Below are positions 1 through 8,147 of a stretch of DNA of 13,164 nt, piece by piece. The notes under the pieces were generated by a model. That model worked only from the letters and a program-made list of their open reading frames with translations. It had not been told where the DNA came from and did not search any database. How positions within the stretch are numbered: position 1 is the stretch's first letter; each line of letters opens with the position of its first letter. This stretch comes from JASHVB01 sp049522565. Its GTDB lineage: Bacteria > Pseudomonadota > Alphaproteobacteria > Acetobacterales > Acetobacteraceae. A program made the position numbers and the translations under genes. Location: the NCBI GenBank assembly GCA_049522565.1, contig JBEKNT010000166.1, positions 1-13,164 on the forward strand, read 5' to 3'.

Positions 1-135
1 ACTTCAGATCTGGGGGTCTGGGCGGGACCTTCCCTGCTTTTCGCGGGGTGTTCCGGTCTTTGCTCGTTTCCCCCCGGCCGGGTGGGGGCGCGCCGCGGTG
101 TTTGTCTATGATGTGGCAGGAAGCGGTAAGAGCAG

Positions 136-158
136 CCCCCTCCCACAAGGGGAGGGGG
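136..158. repeat. GC-rich perfect hairpin
   Basis: A 9-base arm (CCCCCTCCC, 136-144) is followed by a 5-base loop and its exact complement (150-158). No T-run follows on either strand, so it is a poor intrinsic terminator by the usual rule. The form resembles small dispersed GC-rich palindromes common between genes in alphaproteobacteria. That it is such a repeat is an inference; it could also mark the 3' end of a transcript from left of the window. Confidence 0.5.
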
Positions 159-232
159 AGTCTCTTGCCGCTGGCGGGCTCCGCAGTTTCATTCAGGGCG
201 GGTCGGCCGCCGCCGGCCGGTGGTCAACGCGC

Positions 233-276
233 TATGACGGGAACTCCCCGCGCATCGCCGGGAATTTCCCGCCATG
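233..276. repeat. Imperfect palindromic element, REP-like
   Basis: Outer arms 233-243 and 266-276 pair at 9 of 11 positions plus one G-T pair. Inside them TCCC (245-248) can pair with GGGA (260-263), giving a long interrupted hairpin. The flavour (ATGACGGGAA ... TTCCCGCCATGA) is like the short extragenic palindromes often scattered through proteobacterial genomes. It lies just 3' of the minus-strand gene ending at 288, where such elements often sit. It is not a classical U-tract terminator. Confidence 0.45.
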
Positions 277-287
277 ACCCACGTCAT

Positions 288-602
288 TCAGAACACTCGG
301 ACACGATTTCGCTCCACCTCTGCTCGCAGCCGTGGCTTCTTGATCGGCTCCAGCAGGATCTGTGCCTCGCGGCCCAGCAGCTCCCCCGGTTCCCGTTCCA
401 GTCCCACCAGGCGGATCAGATCCATTTTCGCCGCCGGGTCGAACTCGACCGCCAGGGCGATCTCGCTGTCAGGTCGCGCCTCGCCACCGGCCACCGAGCC
501 GAACAGCGATAACGTCCGGATCCCGGCCGCGCGCAGCCGCGACTCGTGCGCTCGCAGAATCGCGATGACCGTCTCCGCCGTGACCGCTTCGGCCGTGTCC
601 AT
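288..602 (-). CDS. Small MNT-type nucleotidyltransferase-fold protein, active site degenerate
   Basis: A 104-residue protein with the layout of the minimal nucleotidyltransferase (MNT) family, whose members include antitoxins of HEPN/MNT modules that act by transferring AMP to the toxin. The start ATG (600-602) was chosen over an upstream in-frame start at 815 because GGAGAGGG lies 5 bases before it and the family match begins there; the upstream extension would run into gyrA. The fold signature is LFGSVAGGEARPDSEIALAVEFDP (residues 33-56 region). The family motif is GS-x10-D-x-D; here G35-S36 is kept, but the two aspartates are E47 and A49. The third acid, usually in a later VDLV-like strand, appears as Q81. 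It is therefore probably not an active transferase. No HEPN partner is visible beside it: gyrA is divergent and 1-287 holds no gene. It could be an orphan antitoxin remnant or a binding-only protein. Family call is good; function is unknown. Confidence 0.75.
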   Translation of the reverse strand: MDTAEAVTAETVIAILRAHESRLRAAGIRTLSLFGSVAGGEARPDSEIALAVEFDPAAKMDLIRLVGLEREPGELLGREAQILLEPIKKPRLRAEVERNRVRVF

Positions 603-621
603 GGCAACCCTCTCCGCCGGC

Positions 622-627
622 AATATA
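622..627 (-). promoter_or_regulatory. Possible -10 element for the MNT-fold gene
   Basis: Read on the minus strand this is TATATT, five of six matches to the sigma-70 -10 consensus, in an otherwise very GC-rich gap. No good -35 hexamer is seen 16-18 bases upstream. The predicted transcript would start almost at the ribosome-binding site, giving a very short leader. Weak support. Confidence 0.25.
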
Positions 628-739
628 GCATGCCGCGACCGCTGCCACCCCCCTCGCCTTCCGGCCCGAATCAGCCTATCTACCCTCCCATGATGCAGCG
701 CAGCGTCCGGGGCCCATCCGGCCCGCCCGCCGCCGCCCG

Positions 740-759
740 ATGAACGGACAGAGCCCCGA

Positions 760-763
<4 letters not shown>
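740..763 (+). CDS. Possible 7-residue leader peptide overlapping the gyrA start
   Basis: ATG at 740 opens a frame reading MNGQSPD and stopping with TGA at 761-763, so that its stop overlaps the TTG start of gyrA (760-762) within TTGA. Such overlaps can couple translation of two frames. There is no strong Shine-Dalgarno before ATG 740, and in GC-rich DNA such a mini frame can occur by chance. It is listed because it bears on how a TTG start may be used; I do not claim that the peptide is made. Confidence 0.15.
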
Positions 764-3637
<2,874 letters not shown>

Positions 3638-3645
<8 letters not shown>

Positions 3646-4186
3646 ACAAGGACACACGCTGCGCCTGGGCATGGCGGAGCCGGTGAAAAAACTGCGGGTC
3701 GGGCTGTATCCCGGCACGTTCGATCCGGTGACCAACGGCCATCTCGACGTGATCGCCCGCGCCGCCCGCTTGCTCGACAAGCTGGTGGTCGGCGTCGCCA
3801 TCAACACCGGCAAGAGCCCGCTGCTGACGCTGGAGGAGCGGGTCGAACTGGTCGAGGCGGAGATCGCCCGCATCGCCACGCAGCACGGCATGGTCATCGA
3901 GGTGATGCCGTTCGACACGCTGCTGATCGATTTTGCCCGCAAGGTCGGCGCCAGCATGATCGTGCGCGGCCTGCGGGCCGTGACGGACTTCGATTACGAA
4001 TTCCAGATGGCCGGGATGAACTATCGCATGGCGCCGGACGTCGAGACCGTGTTCCTGATGGCCAGCGAGACGCACCAGTTCATCGCCTCGCGCCTCGTCA
4101 AGGAAGTCGCCATGCTCGGTGGCGACATTTCCTCCTTCGTGCCGCCGCTGACGCTGCAACGCGTGCTGCTGCGTATTCGCGGCTGA
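3638..4186 (+). CDS. coaD: Phosphopantetheine adenylyltransferase
   Basis: Cytosolic enzyme that transfers AMP from ATP to 4'-phosphopantetheine, giving dephospho-CoA, the penultimate step of CoA synthesis. The nucleotidyltransferase signature VGLYPGTFDPVTNGHLD is at residues 21-37, with the TxGH (HIGH-like) motif TNGH at 32-35. Further family blocks are MIVRGLRAVTDFDYEFQMA, the substrate-binding core, and HQFIASRLVKEVAMLGGDISSFVP near the end. ATG 3638 gives 182 residues; a GTG at 3632 and an ATG at 3671 are in frame. ATG 3671 would give the more usual length (171), but only 3638 has a purine-rich ribosome site (GAAGG, 5 bases away). The start overlaps the gyrA stop by 8 bases, so the two are probably translationally coupled. 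Its product also feeds phosphopantetheine carrier proteins, which the polyketide-type genes at the right of the window would need; that link is not specific. Confidence 0.95.
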
Positions 4187-4223
4187 AACGCCACCACGCC
4201 CACGCGTTTTCTGGAGACTGCCC

Positions 4224-4805
4224 ATGGATCGACGCACTTTGCTCGTCACCGGTGTTTCGTTGGCCGCCGCTGGACTGGCGGCCGGGGGTTTGGCGACCGG
4301 GAGCGCCCGCGCCCAGCCGGCGCTCGATCCCGAAAACACCCTGTATATGGACCTGAAATACGGGCGGGTGGTGATTCAGATGTTTCCCGACCTGGCGCCG
4401 AAAACGGTCGCGCAGATCAAGACGCTGGCGCACCAGGGGTTCTACGACAACACGCCGTTCCATCGGGTGATCGAGGGGTTCATGGCGCAAGGCGGCGATC
4501 CCACCGGCACCGGCACCGGCGATTCGAAGCTGCCCAACGTGCCCGCCGAGTTCACCACCAAGCGGCACTTTTTGCGCGGCACCTGTGGCATGGCGCGAAC
4601 GGCCGATCCGAACAGCGGCAACAGCCAGTTCTTCATCATGTTCGCGCCCGGGACCTCGCTGGACGGCCAGTACACGATCTGGGGTCAGGTGGTGAAGGGC
4701 ATGGAGTATGTCGACCAGATCAAGCGCGGCGACGGGCCTAACGGCATGGTGACCGGCAACCCCGACCGGATCGTCCACATGCGCGTCATGGCGGACGTAA
4801 AGTAG
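4224..4805 (+). CDS. Exported cyclophilin-type peptidyl-prolyl cis-trans isomerase
   Basis: Protein-folding helper that isomerises X-Pro bonds, probably in the periplasm. 193 residues. Residues 1-30 form a signal sequence: MDRRTLL, a long Ala/Gly/Leu stretch, then ARA before the likely cleavage site at A30/Q31. The twin arginine (R3-R4 followed by TLL) makes Tat export possible, but Sec cannot be excluded. The mature part is a compact bacterial cyclophilin with FYDNTPFHRVIEGFMAQGGD (catalytic Arg in FHRVI), the GTGTG turn, GTCGMAR, NSQFFIMF and QYTIWGQVVKGM. The start ATG has GGAG 7 bases upstream. It follows coaD by 37 bases and precedes a close paralogue by 47, so all belong to one likely operon. 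The symbol ppiA would be by location only, so none is given. Confidence 0.93.
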   Translation: MDRRTLLVTGVSLAAAGLAAGGLATGSARAQPALDPENTLYMDLKYGRVVIQMFPDLAPKTVAQIKTLAHQGFYDNTPFHRVIEGFMAQGGDPTGTGTGDSKLPNVPAEFTTKRHFLRGTCGMARTADPNSGNSQFFIMFAPGTSLDGQYTIWGQVVKGMEYVDQIKRGDGPNGMVTGNPDRIVHMRVMADVK

Positions 4806-4852
4806 CATCCTCGCGCGGCTGAGACAGCCACAATTTCCGAAGGAGTTCGCGA

Positions 4853-5347
4853 ATGAGCGACACGGCACTCGATCCTGAAAACACGCTGTACCTGGACATC
4901 GCGCCGGGCCGGGTCGTGATCCAATTGCGGCCCGACATCGCGCCGACCCATGTGCAGCAGATCAAGACGTTGGTGCGCCGTGGCTTCTACGACGACACGC
5001 CGTTTCACCGCGTGATCGAGGGCTTCATGGCGCAGGGCGGCGACCCGACCGGCACCGGCAGCGGCGGCAGCGATCTCGACAACATTCCCGCCGAGTTCAG
5101 CAGCGAGGCAAAGTTCGAGCGAGGCACGTGCGGCATGGCACGTACCTCGGACCCGAACAGCGCGAACAGCCAGTTCTTCATCATGTTCGAGCCGGCGCCT
5201 CACCTCAACGGCCAGTACACGATCTGGGGCCATGTGGTGGAAGGAATGGAGTTCGTCGATGCGATCAAGCGCGGTGCCGGCGGCAGCGGCACGGTGCGCG
5301 ATCCTGACCGTATCGTGCAACTGCGGGTCGCCGCGGACGTTTCATAA
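4853..5347 (+). CDS. Cytoplasmic cyclophilin-type peptidyl-prolyl cis-trans isomerase
   Basis: 164 residues, with the same cyclophilin domain as the gene before it but no signal sequence: it starts MSDTALDPENTLYLDI, joining the shared ALDPENTLY block directly. Core motifs are FYDDTPFHRVIEGFMAQGGD, GTCGMARTSDPNSANSQFF and QYTIWGHVVEGM, so the catalytic Arg and substrate pocket look intact. Start ATG 4853 has AGGAG 7 bases upstream. The strong identity with the upstream gene over the whole domain points to a tandem duplication in which one copy gained, or the other lost, an export signal. It is the last gene before the long inverted repeat at 5360-5483, which may form its 3' end. Comparable to E. 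coli ppiB by location. Confidence 0.93.
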   Translation: MSDTALDPENTLYLDIAPGRVVIQLRPDIAPTHVQQIKTLVRRGFYDDTPFHRVIEGFMAQGGDPTGTGSGGSDLDNIPAEFSSEAKFERGTCGMARTSDPNSANSQFFIMFEPAPHLNGQYTIWGHVVEGMEFVDAIKRGAGGSGTVRDPDRIVQLRVAADVS

Positions 5348-5359
5348 CCTCGCCAACGA

Positions 5360-5483
5360 AGTGGGAGACGTCGAGGTGCGATAGCGCCGAGGGTGAGCGT
5401 GATCGGGTCGGCACGCTCTACCTGCTGCGTGCCGACCCGATCGCCCTTACCCTCGGCGCTCACGCGTCTCGACCTCTCCCGCT
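5360..5483 (+). repeat. Long inverted repeat, 57-base arms around a 10-base loop
   Basis: Arms 5360-5416 and 5427-5483. Of 57 opposed positions, 48 are Watson-Crick pairs, 5 are G-T and 4 are mismatches (5369, 5381, 5382, 5398). The inner 16 pairs next to the loop are perfect (GATCGGGTCGGCACGC). All five G-T positions read as G-U in RNA copied from the plus strand; in the opposite RNA they would be A-C. So the plus-strand transcript can form 53 of 57 pairs. It begins 12 bases after the stop of the second cyclophilin. No U-run follows, so it is not a textbook terminator. It may be a miniature mobile repeat, an RNA 3' stabiliser or part of a leader for the next gene. Confidence 0.8.
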
Positions 5484-5499
5484 CCCGCGGGAGAGGTTT
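5472..5499 (+). terminator. Perfect 11-base-pair hairpin with a short T-run, competing with the long stem
   Basis: ACCTCTCCCGC (5472-5482), loop TCCC, then the exact complement (5487-5497), ending in TTT. The U-run is short, so it is at best a weak intrinsic terminator. Its left arm lies within the outer end of the long inverted repeat (5473-5482 also pairs with 5361-5370), so the two structures exclude each other. Alone, this hairpin looks like a common GC-rich dispersed palindrome of proteobacteria. Confidence 0.4.
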
Positions 5500-5522
5500 A
5501 CGCAGGCCGCACCGCTCCCCTA

Positions 5523-5553
5523 CCCTCCGCGGGTCCGGCTACCGGACGGGGGG
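5523..5553 (+). promoter_or_regulatory. Leader hairpin that may hide the ribosome site of the substrate-binding protein
   Basis: GTCCGG (5533-5538) and CCGGAC (5542-5547) form a perfect 6-base-pair stem with a 3-base loop. Beyond a 4-base bulge, CCCTCC (5523-5528) can pair with the six G bases at 5548-5553 (one G-U). Those six G bases are the ribosome-binding site of the ATG at 5562. If the stem forms, initiation would be reduced. The pairing is seen directly; a regulatory role is inference. Confidence 0.35.
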
Positions 5554-5561
5554 AACACACA

Positions 5562-7133
5562 ATGCGAACCGGCACGCGCCGCATCACTCGCCGTACCGCG
5601 CTCAAATTGCCACTGCTCGGCGCCGCCGCGACCGCGCTGCCCGCCATCACCGGCCGCGCGGCGGAGCGCGCGCTGCGATATGTTCCCTACTCCAACCTGA
5701 TCGTCATGGATCCGGTCTGGTCGATCTCCATCATCGGCCTTGAGCATGCGTTCATGACCTGCGACCAGCTCTACGGCCTGGACGAGTCCTATATGCCGCA
5801 GCCGCAAATGGCCGCCGGCCACGAACTCTCCGACGACAAGCGGCGCTGGCGCTTCACCTTGCGCGACGACCTGGTGTTTCACGACGGCGAGAAAGTGCGC
5901 GCCGCCGACTGCGTCGCCTCCATCGCCCGCTGGGCCAAACGCGACCCGTTCGGCCAGCGCATGGCCGTATTGCTCGACGAGATGCGCGATCTGGACGACA
6001 AGAGTTTCGAGATCCGCCTGAAGCACCCCTACGCGCATCTGCTGTACGGCCTGGGCGGTACCACCTGTTTCATCCGCCCCGAGCGTCTGGCGCAGACCGA
6101 CATTGGCAAGGCGATCACCGATCAGACCGGCAGCGGACCGTTCCGCTTCCTGGCCGACGAGTTCGTCTCCGGATCGCACGCCGCCTATGCGCGCCACACC
6201 GGCTATGTGCCGCGCCAGGAGAAACCCTCGTCCTGGGCCGGCGGCAAGCAGGCGTATTTCGACCGGGTGGAATGGAAGTTCATTCCCGACCCGGCCACCT
6301 CGGCGGCCGCCCTGCAAACCGGCGAGGTCGACTGGGTCGAGCGTCCCTTGCTGGATCTGGTGGCAAAATTAGCATCTGCTGCCGGCGTCAGCGTGGAACA
6401 GGTGGACCCCATGGGGTTCTTCGGCATCCTCTGGCTGAACAACGCCGCGCCGCCGTTCGACAACGCGAAGCTGCGACACGCCCTGCTGCCGGCGATCAAG
6501 CAACAGGATTTCATGGCGGCCGTGGTCGGCGACCTGTCCAAACAGTCCCGAACCGGCATGGGGATGTTCACGCCTGGCTCGCCGTTCGCCTCGAATGCCG
6601 GCATGGACATCCTCAACGGCCCGCGCGATCCGGCCCTGGCAAAGAAGCTGATCGCGGAGTCAGGCTACCAGGGCGAGAAGATCGTGCTGATGCTTCCGGA
6701 AGTGCCGGAATATCGCGCCATGGGGGAAGTCACCGGCGCAGTGTTGCAGCAGCTTGGCCTGAACGTCGATGCGCAGTCGATGGACTGGGGCACGCTGTCA
6801 GCCCGCGCGCGCAGCACCGACCCCGCGGTGCGCGCCGGCTGGAGCTGCTATTGCGTCGGCTGGGCCGGACTGTGGCCGGCCAATCCCGGCAGCAACATCC
6901 CGCTGTCCGGTGTGCGGCTCAACCCGGCGATGGAGGCGCTGCGCGACGCCTGGTTCGACGCGCCGGACCTGCCGGCGCAGCAGCACCTCGCGGAACAGAT
7001 GCAGGTGCTGGGATTGCAGGACCCGCCGTTCATTCCGCTCGGCCAGTACTTTATTCCTTATGCGTATCGCACCGGCCTCACCGGCTTCGTCCGCGCGCCG
7101 ATCACTGCGTTTTGGAACGTGCAGCGGGGATGA
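5562..7133 (+). CDS. Tat-exported ABC transporter substrate-binding protein, family 5
   Basis: 523 residues. Residues 1-34 are a signal peptide with an almost ideal Tat motif, TRRTALK (9-15), a hydrophobic stretch, and a likely cleavage site around GRAA (31-34). The mature protein resembles periplasmic receptors of the peptide/dipeptide/nickel type (SBP_bac_5). It opens with LRYVPYSNLIVMDPVW, then MTCDQLYGLDESYMPQPQMAAGHELSDDKRRWRFTLRDDLVFHDGEKV, the hallmark block of this family. Later blocks are TGSGPFRF, PDPATSAAALQTGEVDW and LRHALLPAIKQQDF. GGGGGG lies 8 bases before ATG 5562. No permease or ATPase gene is near, so it is an orphan receptor in this window. Ligand unknown; family membership alone does not prove peptide. 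The leader holds several hairpins that may control it. Confidence 0.9.
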   Translation: MRTGTRRITRRTALKLPLLGAAATALPAITGRAAERALRYVPYSNLIVMDPVWSISIIGLEHAFMTCDQLYGLDESYMPQPQMAAGHELSDDKRRWRFTLRDDLVFHDGEKVRAADCVASIARWAKRDPFGQRMAVLLDEMRDLDDKSFEIRLKHPYAHLLYGLGGTTCFIRPERLAQTDIGKAITDQTGSGPFRFLADEFVSGSHAAYARHTGYVPRQEKPSSWAGGKQAYFDRVEWKFIPDPATSAAALQTGEVDWVERPLLDLVAKLASAAGVSVEQVDPMGFFGILWLNNAAPPFDNAKLRHALLPAIKQQDFMAAVVGDLSKQSRTGMGMFTPGSPFASNAGMDILNGPRDPALAKKLIAESGYQGEKIVLMLPEVPEYRAMGEVTGAVLQQLGLNVDAQSMDWGTLSARARSTDPAVRAGWSCYCVGWAGLWPANPGSNIPLSGVRLNPAMEALRDAWFDAPDLPAQQHLAEQMQVLGLQDPPFIPLGQYFIPYAYRTGLTGFVRAPITAFWNVQRG

Positions 7134-7260
7134 GCGACCGTAGCGGACGCCTTGCGAGCAGATGGCGGCGCCGGGACGGCAAACCGCCGCTGAAATTCCG
7201 CCAGCCCGCCGCGCAAGCCCGGCGACAATCCCCTCTCGGACGCATGACCTGAGGCCCCCC

Positions 7261-7944
7261 ATGTGCGGTCGTTACGCTGCCTTCCTTCCCGCCGAGGCCG
7301 TCGCCCGGCTGTTCCACACGGTCAACCCGCTGCCGAACGTAGCCGCATCCTGGAACGTCGCGCCGTCGCAAAACGCCATGGTCGTGCGCCGGCATCCCGA
7401 AACCGGCGAGCGTCACCTCGATCTGCTGAAATGGGGCCTCGTGCCGCACTGGACGAAAGACCTGGCGCACGCGCAGCGCCCGATCAACGCCCGGGCGGAA
7501 ACCGTCGCGACCGGCGGCATGTTTCGCTCCGCCTTCGCCCAGCGGCGCTGCATCGTTCCGGCCGACGCGTTCTACGAATGGCAGGTCCAACCGGCTGGCA
7601 AGCAGCCCTATGCGATCGCCCGCCGGGACGGGCAGCCTCTGGCCTTTGCCGGATTGTGGGAGGGCTACCGCGCACCCGACAGCACCGTGCTGCGCAGCTT
7701 CACCATCGTCACGACCCACGCAAGCGCCGAGATGGCGCCGCTGCACAGCCGCATGCCGGTGATCCTGGAGCCAGCCGACTGGCCAGCCTGGCTCGGCGAG
7801 GTCGAGGCCGCCCCCACTGCTCTGCTGCACCCGGCGCCGGAGGGCACGCTGCGCTACTGGCCGGTCAGCCGCAACGTCAACACACCGAAAAACAACAGCG
7901 CTGACCTGCTGGACCCTGTCGAGGCTCCGCAGCCTGGTGCTTGA
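7261..7944 (+). CDS. SRAP-domain protein, abasic-site processing (YedK/HMCES family)
   Basis: 227 residues, the usual family length. These proteins bind abasic sites in single-stranded DNA and form a stable covalent link through the N-terminal cysteine, protecting the lesion during replication. The start must be ATG 7261 because the family needs Cys at position 2 after Met removal: MCGRYA is exact, and GAGG lies 6 bases upstream. An in-frame start at 7162 would bury this cysteine and is rejected. Catalytic and binding residues visible: C2, N32 in WNVAPSQ, N76/R78 in NARAET, E106 in FYEW, and H162 in HSRMP. Other blocks: LKWGLVPHW (56-64), RRCIVPADAFYEW, and the C-terminal VSRNVNTPKNNSADLL. 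Stands alone, 127 bases after the substrate-binding protein gene and 203 bases before the halogenase-like gene. Confidence 0.95.
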   Translation: MCGRYAAFLPAEAVARLFHTVNPLPNVAASWNVAPSQNAMVVRRHPETGERHLDLLKWGLVPHWTKDLAHAQRPINARAETVATGGMFRSAFAQRRCIVPADAFYEWQVQPAGKQPYAIARRDGQPLAFAGLWEGYRAPDSTVLRSFTIVTTHASAEMAPLHSRMPVILEPADWPAWLGEVEAAPTALLHPAPEGTLRYWPVSRNVNTPKNNSADLLDPVEAPQPGA

Positions 7945-8147
7945 CTTTCGCAGCCAGGCTCGGCGGTGTCAGCGCGAGCCAAGCAAGCCAATCCTTGGCC
8001 CGCATGATCGATCACGGCATCGTCGCGCCGCGGTCGCCGCGCCATTGTGTTGTGGACAGCCCGCATTCATTGAACTTTGCCATGTAGGTCCTGTAGATTA
8101 CGGGACGGCCGACGCATGCTCGGAACCAACACGGAGGTCACGTTCAC
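7945..8147 (+). other. Intergenic region before the biosynthetic genes
   Basis: 203 bases without a gene. It holds small inverted repeats (GGCTCG 7957-7962 with CGAGCC 7975-7980; GCCAA 7987-7991 with TTGGC 7995-7999), neither followed by T-runs. At its right end lie a promoter-like pair of hexamers (8070-8099) and a clear Shine-Dalgarno site, GGAGGT (8133-8138). It is locally less GC-rich around 8045-8100, as expected for a promoter. Confidence 0.5.
8070..8099 (+). promoter_or_regulatory. Candidate sigma-70 promoter for the halogenase-glycosyltransferase pair
   Basis: TTGAAC at 8070-8075 and TAGATT at 8094-8099 are separated by 18 bases, each matching four of six consensus bases. Transcription would start near 8106 and give a leader of about 40 bases carrying GGAGGT. 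It is the best promoter-like sequence in the gap; housekeeping promoters of alphaproteobacteria are loosely conserved, so the call is tentative. Confidence 0.4.

Larger units (their letters stand above)
1..287. other. Intergenic stretch with palindromes, no supported gene
   Basis: I see no convincing gene here. A plus-strand open frame from 48 to 512 runs through it, but its translation is arginine/proline-rich, matches no family I know and overlaps the better-supported minus-strand gene. On the minus strand a 32-codon frame opens right after the stop of the nucleotidyltransferase-fold gene (ATG at 285-287) and closes at a stop, with no recognisable content. The stretch holds two palindromic elements (136-158 and 233-276), listed separately. 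Bases 1-50 could be the tail or trailer of a gene lying left of the window; that cannot be told. Confidence 0.6.

Noticed and set aside
48..512. Plus-strand open frame of 154 codons at the left edge
   Set aside because: Low-complexity Arg/Pro/Gly-rich translation, crosses two palindromes and overlaps the minus-strand MNT-fold gene, which has family motifs and a ribosome site.
5360..5483. The long inverted repeat as a simple intrinsic terminator
   Set aside because: The stem is far longer than usual and has no following U-run; a terminator role remains possible only through the smaller hairpin at 5472-5497.
7162..7260. Longer start for the SRAP protein
   Set aside because: The catalytic cysteine must be residue 2; ATG 7261 gives exactly MCGRYA with GAGG upstream.
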